Of a DNA stretch of 15,087 nt, positions 1-6,474 are shown one piece after another. This stretch comes from JBMNOI01 sp050942995 (lineage in GTDB: Bacteria; Chloroflexota; Anaerolineae; UBA1429): positions 1 to 15,087 of the forward strand of contig JBMNOI010000095.1 of the NCBI GenBank assembly GCA_050942995.1, given 5' to 3'. Positions within the stretch are counted from its first letter, which is position 1. Every line of letters begins with the position of its first letter. The notes under the pieces are model-generated. The model was given only the letters and a program-made list of their open reading frames with translations. It did not search any database and had not been told where the DNA came from. Position numbers and translations under genes: made by a program.

Positions 1-1
1 C

Positions 2-196
2 CTCGTCGTGCCCGAGGATAATCCCCAGACGCCGGCGCGCGACGGAGGGGTTGAGGGCGATGTCGTTCATTTCAAGGTGGGGAGCTACTGGGCGGAGGGC
101 TCGGCGACGTGGCGACGCAACGCGACCATCAGTCACAATCTCCAACCCCTGACCTATCGGAGCCATGTGGCGCTGGTCACGCGTAACAAGTCATAG
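2..196 (+). CDS. C-terminal fragment of a probable secreted protein (5' end outside window)
   Basis: The open frame runs in from the left edge and stops with TAG at 194-196, so only about 64 C-terminal residues are visible. The fragment is polar and beta-rich: a GDVVHFKVGSYWAEGSATW stretch is followed by an asparagine/leucine-rich tail. It resembles the small beta-sandwich units ending many secreted proteins of filamentous bacteria, which share a G-D-x-V-x-F-x-V-G pattern and a later A-T-W. No membrane anchor, catalytic motif or sorting signal is visible in this piece. A GTG at 8-10 could be an internal start, but it has no ribosome-binding site and the frame is open before it, so a truncated gene is preferred. 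Function is not assigned. It converges on the minus-strand kinase gene, with a hairpin in the 127-base gap. Confidence 0.5.
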   Translation, partial: LVVPEDNPQTPARDGGVEGDVVHFKVGSYWAEGSATWRRNATISHNLQPLTYRSHVALVTRNKS

Positions 197-224
197 CCTC
201 GCTCTGCCCCGATCGTGTCGGATG

Positions 225-268
225 AAAAAAAGCCCGGAGTGCTCGGCCATGCCGAATGCCTCCGGGCT
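225..268 (-). terminator. Rho-independent terminator of the araD-kinase operon
   Basis: A perfect 9-bp inverted repeat pairs AGCCCGGAG (231-239) with CTCCGGGCT (260-268). An inner CGGC/GCCG pairing lies around 244-254. On the minus strand the stem is followed directly by a run of seven T (A225-A231 on the plus strand), the classic intrinsic-terminator layout for the gene ending at 324. On the plus strand only a weak ATCTTT follows, so termination of the left-hand gene is less certain. Confidence 0.85.
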
Positions 269-323
269 CGATCTTTGGTAGAACAGGCGGGCTCTCAGCG
301 GTGGCGAAAAGAGCCGCGTGCGA

Positions 324-2027
324 TCAGAATCGAAAATCTTGCAGAACCGAATCGCCGATGAACTCGCGCAAGAGCGAATTATCGGGCACCAGATCCGAGT
401 CACAGGGGGTCACCCAGCGCAAAAAAGCCAGGAGCCGCCGCGCCTCTATCGCGGCGTCGGTGCCTCGTGGGACGCGGAGCAGTAGCGGCTCGGCGTAGGG
501 CTTGAGCACCGATAGCTCGTAGGCCAGCGTCGAATTGAACATCACATCCGAGTGCTCCTGGAACGGAAAGATATAGCGCTCTTCGCCACGGCGCACGCTC
601 TCCCACCGGTTGATGGTGTCGGCGGCCGAATAGCCGCGATAACGCGCATCGCGCACGATGCGGCGCAATAGCCGCCCGTCGGTGGTGGGGATGCGGTTGT
701 GATGATCGATGTTGAGTTGAGTCAATGCCGAGACATATATACGGTATACAGATTCGGCCGGAATATCGGTGATGAGCGCCGGATTGAGGCCGTGAATTCC
801 CTCCACAATGATCACCGTATCGGGCGACAGGGTGACCTCTTCCCCCTCTACGCTGCGCCCCAGTTCAAAGTCGTAACGGGGCAGGCGCACCCTCTCCCCG
901 GCCATAAGCTGTTGTAGATGCAGGTTGAACAGAGGCAGATTGACCGCCTCCAGCGCCTCGAAATCATAGTCGCCCGACTCATCCCGGGGCGTCATATCCC
1001 GCGGCACGAAATAATCGTCCAGCCCCAGGGCGAAGGGCTTGAGGCCGTGCACCAGGAGCTGGATGGCCAGCCGTCGGGCAAAGGTGGTTTTGCCCGAGGA
1101 TGACGGCCCGGCGATGAGGACCAGACGCACCCGGCCGTTCTGCCCTACGATCTCGTCGGCGATATCGACGATGCGCTTTTCGTGCAGCGCCTCCGAGATC
1201 AGGATGATCTCGCGCATGCGCCCGTCGTGCACGATCTGGTTCAGCGAGCCGACGTCCTCGATCCCCAGTATGCTTAACCAGCGGCCATACTCGCGGAACA
1301 CCCGCATTAGCTTGGGATGATCGCGATGCGGCGCCAGTTCCTCCACCCGGTGCCGACGGGGAAGGCGCAGAATGAATCCGGGGGGATAGACCTCTAGCGC
1401 GAACCGGCGCAGGCAGCCGGTGCTGGGCGCCATATAACCGTAGAAATAATCGCGTACGCCGCGCAGGGTATAAATCGAGATGTCGGGCTCCTGGCGATAG
1501 CCCAGCAACCGCGCCTTGTCCTCATAGCCCTGTGAACGGAACAGCTCGATGGCCTCTTTTGTCGAGATGCGCTCTCGCTCGATCGGTTCGTCGGCCTGGG
1601 CGATCTCGTGCATGCGCTGTTCTATGGCGGCCATCTCGGCCCGGGAAAAGAGCTCTCGCCCCTCGATCTGGCAGAAAAAGCCGCCCATAGTCACCGAATG
1701 ATCCACCAGCACATGCACGTCGGGGAACAGCTCGCGCACGGCGACGATCAGCACAAAAAGCGCCGAACGATGGTAGATGCGCATGCCGTCGTTGGTCGAG
1801 GCGTCTACCGGACGCACCCGCACATCGCGGGTGACGGGCGTGGTCAGCTCGCGCAGGTCATCGTCCATCATGGCCGCCATTACGGGCGGCTCGACATCGG
1901 GGTAGGCCGCATCGATAAAGTAGCGCAGGGGCGTTCCGGTGGGCGCTTCAAAAGCGCGTCCGTCCGGAAAGATCGCCTGCACGGTCTGGCGCGGTGTGAC
2001 CGGCACCACCGGATATTGGCGGGTCAT
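324..2027 (-). CDS. TGS/ThrRS-like domain fused to uridine-kinase-like P-loop kinase
   Basis: This 567-residue protein belongs to the nucleoside-kinase/uridine-kinase-like family found in Firmicutes, Thermotogae and Chloroflexota. Residues about 13-75 look like a TGS domain. Residues about 82-175 resemble the N2 domain of threonyl-tRNA synthetase, with YHRSALFVLIVAV then a GGFF segment. The histidine pair of the synthetase editing site (H-x3-H) is not kept, so editing is unlikely. The C-terminal half is a uridine-kinase/phosphoribulokinase fold: Walker A GPSSSGKT at 307-314, LDDYF at 336-340 where uridine kinase binds substrate and magnesium, and VEGIHGLNP at 408-416. It probably phosphorylates a nucleoside or a pentose-like substrate with ATP; the true substrate is unknown. 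ATG at 2027 is preceded by AAAGGA at good spacing. It lies 18 bases downstream of araD on the same strand, so the two are co-transcribed. Confidence 0.85.
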   Translation of the reverse strand: MTRQYPVVPVTPRQTVQAIFPDGRAFEAPTGTPLRYFIDAAYPDVEPPVMAAMMDDDLRELTTPVTRDVRVRPVDASTNDGMRIYHRSALFVLIVAVRELFPDVHVLVDHSVTMGGFFCQIEGRELFSRAEMAAIEQRMHEIAQADEPIERERISTKEAIELFRSQGYEDKARLLGYRQEPDISIYTLRGVRDYFYGYMAPSTGCLRRFALEVYPPGFILRLPRRHRVEELAPHRDHPKLMRVFREYGRWLSILGIEDVGSLNQIVHDGRMREIILISEALHEKRIVDIADEIVGQNGRVRLVLIAGPSSSGKTTFARRLAIQLLVHGLKPFALGLDDYFVPRDMTPRDESGDYDFEALEAVNLPLFNLHLQQLMAGERVRLPRYDFELGRSVEGEEVTLSPDTVIIVEGIHGLNPALITDIPAESVYRIYVSALTQLNIDHHNRIPTTDGRLLRRIVRDARYRGYSAADTINRWESVRRGEERYIFPFQEHSDVMFNSTLAYELSVLKPYAEPLLLRVPRGTDAAIEARRLLAFLRWVTPCDSDLVPDNSLLREFIGDSVLQDFRF

Positions 2028-2045
2028 GGTAGAGATCCTTTATCG

Positions 2046-2693
2046 TTACTTTTGGCCGTATTGCTCCACGTAGCGGCGATGGGCCCGCTCGACTTCTTCG
2101 GCGGGGAGCTCTTCGACGGGGCCGAGTTGCAGCGCATAGAACACGGTGCGGGCCACATCCTCGGTCATCACCGCGGCCTTGACCGCCGCCGTAGCCGATG
2201 GGCCGATGGTAAACACCCCATGGCTTTTCATCAGGATGGCGGGGCTGCGCCCGATAGAACGCACGATCTCGCGGCCGATATCTTCCTCTCCGATGGCGGC
2301 ATAGGTGCCCACGGGGATGGCGCAGCCGAACTCGTCGGCGATGGCGGTGAGGCATGCGGGAATGGGCCGACCCACGGCGGCAAAGGCCGTGGCAAAGGGC
2401 GAATGGGTGTGTACGATACCGCACACGTCGTCGCGGTGGCGGTATACGTACAGATGGGTGGCGGCATCTACCGAGGGCTTGAGTTTGCCGTCGATGATCT
2501 TGCCGTCCAGGTCGATAACGACCATGTCCTCAGGGGTCATCTGTTCATAACGCACCCCGCTGGGCTTGATGACCACATAGCCCGTCTCGGGATCGCGGCC
2601 ACTCACGTTTCCGCTGGTCCATGTGACCAGGCCGGCCTGGGGCAGCATCATGTTCCCCTCGTATACTTCGCGTCGTAGCTCTTTCAGTAACAC
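2046..2693 (-). CDS. araD: L-ribulose-5-phosphate 4-epimerase (class II aldolase family)
   Basis: The 215-residue protein matches E. coli AraD (231 residues) closely along its length. It interconverts L-ribulose-5-phosphate and D-xylulose-5-phosphate in arabinose or ascorbate-type catabolism. Visible landmarks are LVTWTSGNVSG (22-32), KPSGV (43-47) for phosphate binding, D76, the zinc ligands H95 and H97 in IVHTHS, and H158 in KSHGVF. D120 in the IADEF segment and Y212 in the terminal QYGQK line up with the catalytic Asp120 and Tyr229 of E. coli AraD. Those residues favour an epimerase over a FucA-type aldolase. The start is GTG at 2693, behind a strong GAGGAGGG site. A near-consensus promoter lies just upstream. 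No araA or araB is in the window, so the physiological source of ribulose-5-phosphate is unclear. Confidence 0.88.
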   Translation of the reverse strand: MLLKELRREVYEGNMMLPQAGLVTWTSGNVSGRDPETGYVVIKPSGVRYEQMTPEDMVVIDLDGKIIDGKLKPSVDAATHLYVYRHRDDVCGIVHTHSPFATAFAAVGRPIPACLTAIADEFGCAIPVGTYAAIGEEDIGREIVRSIGRSPAILMKSHGVFTIGPSATAAVKAAVMTEDVARTVFYALQLGPVEELPAEEVERAHRRYVEQYGQK

Positions 2694-2722
2694 CCTTGCC
2701 CTCCTCGAATTGGTTCATCTTC

Positions 2723-2751
2723 ATTATGGCACCCGGGGCAGGGGTTGTCAA
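2723..2751 (-). promoter_or_regulatory. Sigma-70 promoter of the araD-kinase operon
   Basis: On the minus strand there is a perfect -35 TTGACA (2746-2751), a 17-base spacer and a -10 CATAAT (2723-2728). Transcription should start near 2716, about 23 bases before the GTG of araD. It is one of the three best promoter matches in the window. Confidence 0.82.
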
Positions 2752-2799
2752 TGTGGGAGGATTCGATTTTCGGGTGGGGGTAGGGCGCGTCCTGCTCCT

Positions 2800-2827
2800 T
2801 TGTTTCTCCCTTACCTTGTGCTAGAAT
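2800..2827 (+). promoter_or_regulatory. Possible promoter of the DapA-family gene
   Basis: A -10-like TAGAAT at 2822-2827 follows a weak -35-like TTGTTT at 2800-2805 with a 16-base spacer. It lies back to back with the araD promoter and would give a leader of about 37 bases before the ATG at 2871. The -35 match is poor, so this is tentative. Confidence 0.4.
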
Positions 2828-2858
2828 GCGCCCGATACTACGTTTCTTACTACCGCAC

Positions 2859-2865
2859 GGAGGTG
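2859..2865 (+). promoter_or_regulatory. Ribosome-binding site fixing the DapA-family start
   Basis: GGAGGTG sits 5 bases before the ATG at 2871. An in-frame ATG exists at 2826 but has no such site and overlaps the probable -10 element. The family's usual N-terminus (a G-I-V-V-P-L-V-T-P-F motif near residue 7) also supports 2871. Confidence 0.8.
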
Positions 2866-2870
2866 CCGAT

Positions 2871-3761
2871 ATGCCGAAAGAAATCAAGGGGATCGTCGTC
2901 CCCCTGGTGACCCCTTTTCACGCGGATGAGACGCTCAACGAACAGGGCCTGCGCCAGATCGTCAACTATTTGGTGGATAGCGGCGTTCACGGGCTGTTCC
3001 CCTCGGGCAGCCAGGGCGAACTGTTCTCGCTGAGCACCGACGAGAAAAAACGCGTCACCGAGATCGTCATCGAAGAGAACAATGGGCGGGCGTTCGTCAT
3101 GCCCAGCACCGGCGCCGTCACTACCCGGGAGAGCATCGAATTGACCCGGCACGCCGAACGGGCCGGGGCCGACGCCGTCTCGGTGATTACGCCCTACTTT
3201 ATCAAGCCCTCGGACGAGGAGTTGCGCGCCCATTTTTTGCGCATCGCCGAATCGGTGAGCATCCCCGTGCTGGCCTATAACAACCCCGATCGTACCGGCC
3301 TGCCGCTGTCGCCCGCCGTGGTGGCCGCTGTGGCCCGCAAGGCGGATAACTTTGTCGGCGCCAAAGATTCCAGCGGCGACCTGACCAACACTCTGAGCTA
3401 TATCGACGGCGCGCCCGCCGGCTTTCGCGTCTTTATGGGGCGCGATACCATGATCTATGCCGGACTCTGCGTGGGGTGCGCCGGCGCGGTGGCCGCTACG
3501 GCCAACGTGGCCCCTGATGTGGTGGTCGGCATCTGGAACGCCTTCCAGGCCGGCGATCATGCTCAGGCTCAGGAGTGGCAGCGCAAGCTGGCCCCGCTGC
3601 GCCGGGCGTTTGCCCTGGGGTCGTTCCCGGTGGTGGTGAAGGATGCCATGGAATTGATGGGCCTGCCCGCCGGACCCTGTCGCGCGCCCATCCAGTCGCT
3701 CACCGGCGCCGCTCGCGAGCAGCTCATCGCCATCCTGCGCGATCTGGGCAAGATCGAGTAG
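2871..3761 (+). CDS. DapA/N-acetylneuraminate-lyase family aldolase or dehydratase
   Basis: The 296-residue TIM-barrel protein has the hallmarks of class I pyruvate-dependent aldolases. These are GIVVPLVTPF at 7-16, the GSQGE loop at 46-50 (where DapA has GTTGE), VITPYFIKPS around 105-114 with Y109, the catalytic Tyr136 in LAYNNPDRTG, and the Schiff-base Lys165 in GAKDSSGD. Length is normal. Members condense or cleave pyruvate with an aldehyde, for example dihydrodipicolinate synthesis, neuraminate lysis or 2-keto-3-deoxy-gluconate cleavage. Arg141 sits where DapA binds its substrate carboxylate, yet the S-Q in the loop departs from true DapA. The neighbours (araD, a hydroxyacid dehydrogenase) point to sugar-acid breakdown rather than lysine synthesis; that part is inference. 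It is followed after 160 bases by the dehydrogenase gene on the same strand. Confidence 0.85.
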   Translation: MPKEIKGIVVPLVTPFHADETLNEQGLRQIVNYLVDSGVHGLFPSGSQGELFSLSTDEKKRVTEIVIEENNGRAFVMPSTGAVTTRESIELTRHAERAGADAVSVITPYFIKPSDEELRAHFLRIAESVSIPVLAYNNPDRTGLPLSPAVVAAVARKADNFVGAKDSSGDLTNTLSYIDGAPAGFRVFMGRDTMIYAGLCVGCAGAVAATANVAPDVVVGIWNAFQAGDHAQAQEWQRKLAPLRRAFALGSFPVVVKDAMELMGLPAGPCRAPIQSLTGAAREQLIAILRDLGKIE

Positions 3762-3854
3762 CGCGTGGCTCGAAGCGGGTTGTTCTCGCTCTTGTGAGGG
3801 CACCACGATCGGGCTCACCCGCTGCGCCTGATGCCGGATGCTGCCCTTTTGCCC

Positions 3855-3882
3855 TTTGGAAGCCACATGCAGGTTTTATCAT
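3855..3882 (+). promoter_or_regulatory. Weak promoter candidate before the hydroxyacid dehydrogenase
   Basis: TTTGGA (3855-3860), a 16-base spacer and TATCAT (3877-3882) lie in the 160-base gap between the DapA-family gene and the dehydrogenase. The -10 is good (5 of 6), the -35 is poor. The AT-richer stretch around 3871-3900 contrasts with the GC-rich surroundings. The dehydrogenase may equally be read from upstream. Confidence 0.3.
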
Positions 3883-3921
3883 TGCGAATTACGACGATGA
3901 CATCTACGAGGTAAACCGACC

Positions 3922-4875
3922 ATGTTCAAGTTCCTGCTCTACGAGACGATACACGAGGCCGGCATGGAAGTATTGCAGGCCGCCGGTGAGGTGCGGCTGG
4001 CCAGCGGTACCGATGAGGACACCATCATCGCCGAGATCGGCGATATTGACGGCGTCGTCATCCGCAGCCGTGGCGCCATGACGCGCCGCATTATGGAGCA
4101 CGCCCCCAAACTCAAGGTGGTGGGGCGGCACGGCGTGGGGGTGGATAACGTCGATCTGGAGGCGGCCACCGAGCACGGCATCCAGGTAGTGAATACGCCC
4201 ATGGCCGTGGTGCAGCCGGTGGCCGAGCACACCGTGGCGATGATGCTTTCGCTGAGCAAGCATATGTACGTTTCTGAGACGGCCTTGCGCGGCGGCGATT
4301 TCGAGATCCGCTATCGCGTGATGGGGCGCGAGCTGCGCGGCCGCACCGTGGGCATCATCGGTTTTGGCCGCATCGGCCGGCGCGTGGCCGAGATCCTGCA
4401 TCGCGGATTCGACATGCAGGTGCTCTATACCGACGTGGTGCCGGCCCCCGAGCAGGAGCGCGAGCTGGGCGCCCGCAAGGTCGATCTGGAGGAGTTGCTG
4501 CGCACGGCCGAATATATCACCGTGCATGTGCCGCTGTTGCCCGAGACGAGGCACCTCATCGGCGATGCCCAGTTCGACATGATGCGCCGGGACGCCCTCT
4601 TCTTCAACGCCTCTCGCGGGCCGGTGGTGGACGAGGCAGCCCTGTATCGCGCCCTGACCGAGGGCAAGATCGCCGGCGCCGGTCTCGATGTGTTCGAGCA
4701 AGAGCCCACCCCTGCCGATAACCCGCTGCTCAAGCTGGACAATGTGGTGGTGACGCCGCACATGGCGACGGCGACTCAAGAGTCGATGCGCGAGATGGCT
4801 CTGGTGGCGCGAGATCTGGTGGCCGTGCTGGAGGGCCGTCCGCCGGAGTATCCGGTGAACCGCCTGAACAAATAG
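3922..4875 (+). CDS. NAD-dependent D-2-hydroxyacid dehydrogenase (SerA/hydroxypyruvate reductase-like)
   Basis: This 317-residue protein has the standard short form of the D-isomer-specific 2-hydroxyacid dehydrogenases, with no C-terminal ACT or ASB regulatory domain. The NAD-binding motif GFGRIG is at 147-152, and Asp171 after the second strand favours NAD over NADP. The catalytic triad is R232 (in NASRGPVVDE), E261 (in DVFEQEP) and H280 (in VTPHMA). The N-terminal substrate domain carries GRHGVGVDNVD at 68-78. It probably reduces or oxidises a small 2-keto/2-hydroxy acid such as hydroxypyruvate, glyoxylate or phosphoglycerate; the sequence does not decide which. Pairing with a pyruvate-type aldolase suggests sugar-acid catabolism rather than serine synthesis. 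ATG 3922 has GAGGT about 9 bases upstream. Confidence 0.88.
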   Translation: MFKFLLYETIHEAGMEVLQAAGEVRLASGTDEDTIIAEIGDIDGVVIRSRGAMTRRIMEHAPKLKVVGRHGVGVDNVDLEAATEHGIQVVNTPMAVVQPVAEHTVAMMLSLSKHMYVSETALRGGDFEIRYRVMGRELRGRTVGIIGFGRIGRRVAEILHRGFDMQVLYTDVVPAPEQERELGARKVDLEELLRTAEYITVHVPLLPETRHLIGDAQFDMMRRDALFFNASRGPVVDEAALYRALTEGKIAGAGLDVFEQEPTPADNPLLKLDNVVVTPHMATATQESMREMALVARDLVAVLEGRPPEYPVNRLNK

Positions 4876-4887
4876 TCTCCAAACGCG

Positions 4888-4914
4888 GGCCGAAGGGATG
4901 CTCTCCCTTCGGCC
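4888..4914 (+). terminator. Strong hairpin after the hydroxyacid dehydrogenase
   Basis: A perfect 11-bp stem (4888-4898 GGCCGAAGGGA with 4904-4914 TCCCTTCGGCC) encloses a 5-base loop and begins 13 bases after the stop codon. There is no T-run afterwards, so it may terminate poorly or act by stabilising the 3' end. Position and stem strength still support an end-of-transcript role. Confidence 0.55.
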
Positions 4915-4936
4915 TGTGGCACGAATGAGTGAGGTT

Positions 4937-5009
4937 CACCTCCAGAGGTCTTGCACAAGTTCTGGAAGGTGACCATGCGCCGGGCAGATGCCGCATCTCT
5001 GGAAGATGA
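4937..5009 (+). repeat. TCTGGAAGRTGA repeats with an inverted partner arm, upstream of the ABC ATPase
   Basis: The 12-base word TCTGGAAGGTGA is at 4961-4972, and a one-mismatch copy TCTGGAAGATGA is at 4998-5009, 37 bases on. TCACCTCCAGA at about 4937-4947 is the inverse of the first copy with one base missing. The exact word occurs again at 10194-10205 upstream of the aldolase gene, also with an inverted partner. It could be an operator, an RNA hairpin or a coincidence of Shine-Dalgarno-like sequence. Confidence 0.35.
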
Positions 5010-5025
5010 GAGAAAGGGGGGCGCC

Positions 5026-6252
5026 ATGGCCGAAATTCGTCTGGAGAACGCCGTCAAGATCTATCGCACGACCGCCATCCGCTTTTTGCCCAGTCGGGGT
5101 GTGCGCGGCACGCTGCGCGATTATGCCGACCGGGCCTTTGTAGAGCGGGTGGCCTCGCAGGAGGTGGCCAGCCCAGAGTCCGAAGGGCCGGTGCGCGCGC
5201 TGGATGCCGTCAACCTCACCATCGAGGACGGCGAGACCATGGCCATCGTAGGACCTTCGGGCTGTGGCAAAAGCACGCTGTTGCGCGTGGTGGCCGGCCT
5301 GGAGGAGGTGGATGAGGGACAGGTTTACTTTGACGATGTGCTGATGAACGACGTGCCGGCCAAAGATCGCGGCGTGGGCATGGTCTTTCAGAGCTATGCC
5401 CTCTACCCACACATGAAGGGCGAGGGCAACCTGAGTTTTTTCTTCCGCGTGCGCAAGCGCCCCGATGAAGAGATGATGGAACGCATCCGCGTGACCTCGG
5501 AGATCATGGGCATCGGGTTCGACCAGCTACTGGCGCGCAAACCGGGCACCCTCTCCGGCGGGCAGCAGCAGCGCGTCGCCATCGGCCGCTGTATCGTGCG
5601 CGATCCCAGCCTGTTCCTCTTTGATGAACCCCTCTCCAACCTGGATGCCGCCCTGCGCGCCAGCACTCGCGTCGAGATCAAGCGGCTGTTGCGGCGCTTT
5701 CACATCACCGCCATATACGTCACCCACGACCAGACCGAGGCCATCACCCTGGGCGACCGTATCGCCGTGATGCGCCACGGCCGCATCGAGCAACTGGGCA
5801 CCTATCAAGAGATCGTCGGGCGGCCGGTGAACTCTTTTGTGGCCGGATTCCTGGGGCTGCCACCGATGAATCTGCTGCAGGGCTGGCAAGTAGCGAACGG
5901 CGATCGGCTGGTGAGCGCTCAGGGGCAGATGCCTTTGCCGGCGGAACTGGCGGGGCGCCTGTCTCCTGCCCGGGCCCTGACGGTGGGCTTTCGGAGTGAG
6001 GGGGCGAGGCTGGTGACCGGGAACGAATCGGCGGGGGCTGGGCTGGTCATCCGCGCCGAGGTGCTCAACGCCGAGCCCGATTTCGCCCATCAACGCCAGA
6101 TCGTGAACGTGCAGGTGGGCGAGGCGTTCGTGAGCGTAGCGGCGCCGTTAGAGATGCCGGTGAACACCGGCTGGCCGGTGACGGTGCATGTGCCTCTGGA
6201 TGCCCTCTATCTGTTCGACAGCGTGACGGAGGAGCGGCTCTATCCGGAGTGA
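5026..6252 (+). CDS. ABC transporter ATP-binding protein, MalK/UgpC (CUT1) type with N-terminal insertion
   Basis: The 408-residue ATPase would power uptake of a carbohydrate through a membrane permease pair. Motifs are Walker A GPSGCGKST (76-84), Q-loop Q122, signature LSGGQ (176-180), Walker B LFLFDE (196-201), SNLD (204-207) and switch H234. From about residue 280 a TOBE/OB-type regulatory domain follows, as in MalK. Between the first strand (NAVKIY, 8-13) and the usual R-A-L-D-x-V-N-L segment (57-64) there are about 40 residues where MalK has only a few. Upstream in-frame starts exist at TTG 4951 and ATG 4975 (the latter behind GGAAGGTG). The MAEIRLENAV start at 5026, behind AAAGGGGGG, fits the family best. 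No permease or binding protein is adjacent, so it may serve transporters encoded elsewhere. Confidence 0.85.
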   Translation: MAEIRLENAVKIYRTTAIRFLPSRGVRGTLRDYADRAFVERVASQEVASPESEGPVRALDAVNLTIEDGETMAIVGPSGCGKSTLLRVVAGLEEVDEGQVYFDDVLMNDVPAKDRGVGMVFQSYALYPHMKGEGNLSFFFRVRKRPDEEMMERIRVTSEIMGIGFDQLLARKPGTLSGGQQQRVAIGRCIVRDPSLFLFDEPLSNLDAALRASTRVEIKRLLRRFHITAIYVTHDQTEAITLGDRIAVMRHGRIEQLGTYQEIVGRPVNSFVAGFLGLPPMNLLQGWQVANGDRLVSAQGQMPLPAELAGRLSPARALTVGFRSEGARLVTGNESAGAGLVIRAEVLNAEPDFAHQRQIVNVQVGEAFVSVAAPLEMPVNTGWPVTVHVPLDALYLFDSVTEERLYPE

Positions 6253-6265
6253 GATTCTTTTTGGG

Positions 6266-6439
6266 TCGCCCTCACCCGGCGCCGGGTACAGCGCCACCCT
6301 CTCCCACATTGTGGGAGAGGGGAGAAGGGGGACGCTGGTGCGCTGTATTCCGTAGAGGCGATGGCAGTGTTCTCATCGCCACCGCCTCTGATTTTTCTCT
6401 CGTCGATCGCCCTCACCCGGCGCCGGGGGTGAGGGCGAT
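6266..6439. repeat. REP-like palindromic repeats between convergent genes
   Basis: An identical 21-base sequence (TCGCCCTCACCC followed by GGCGCCGGG) occurs at 6266-6286 and 6407-6427. The second copy is completed into a perfect 13-bp inverted repeat (6406-6418 with 6427-6439). Between them is an 11-bp hairpin with a 3-base loop, CCCTCTCCCAC at 6297-6307 with its complement at 6311-6321. This layout is typical of dispersed intergenic palindromes. It fills most of the 222-base gap between the ABC ATPase and the oppositely oriented permease, where such hairpins could also stop transcripts from both sides. No gene is seen here. Confidence 0.7.
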
Positions 6440-6474
6440 TCCCATAATTCTCTACGTCGTCGCCTGGCGGTGCC

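Noticed and set aside
1608..2678. Long plus-strand open frame antisense to araD and the kinase gene.
   Set aside because: It is very rich in His, Gly and Arg, has no family resemblance and lies over two well-recognised minus-strand genes; it is a by-product of GC-rich codon use.
3774..3823. Possible structured leader: AGCGGGT (3774-3780) with ACCCGCT (3817-3823), and competing GTGAG/CTCAC (3794-3798, 3814-3818).
   Set aside because: The arms are short, overlap each other and enclose a long loop. There is no T-run and no match to a known riboswitch class, so it was not called.
2850..3866. Long minus-strand open frame antisense to the DapA-family gene.
   Set aside because: No recognisable domain, composition typical of an antisense shadow, and the plus-strand gene has intact catalytic motifs and a ribosome-binding site.
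3904..4779. Minus-strand open frame antisense to the hydroxyacid dehydrogenase.
   Set aside because: His/Gly/Ala-rich shadow with no motif; the dehydrogenase on the plus strand has its full catalytic triad.
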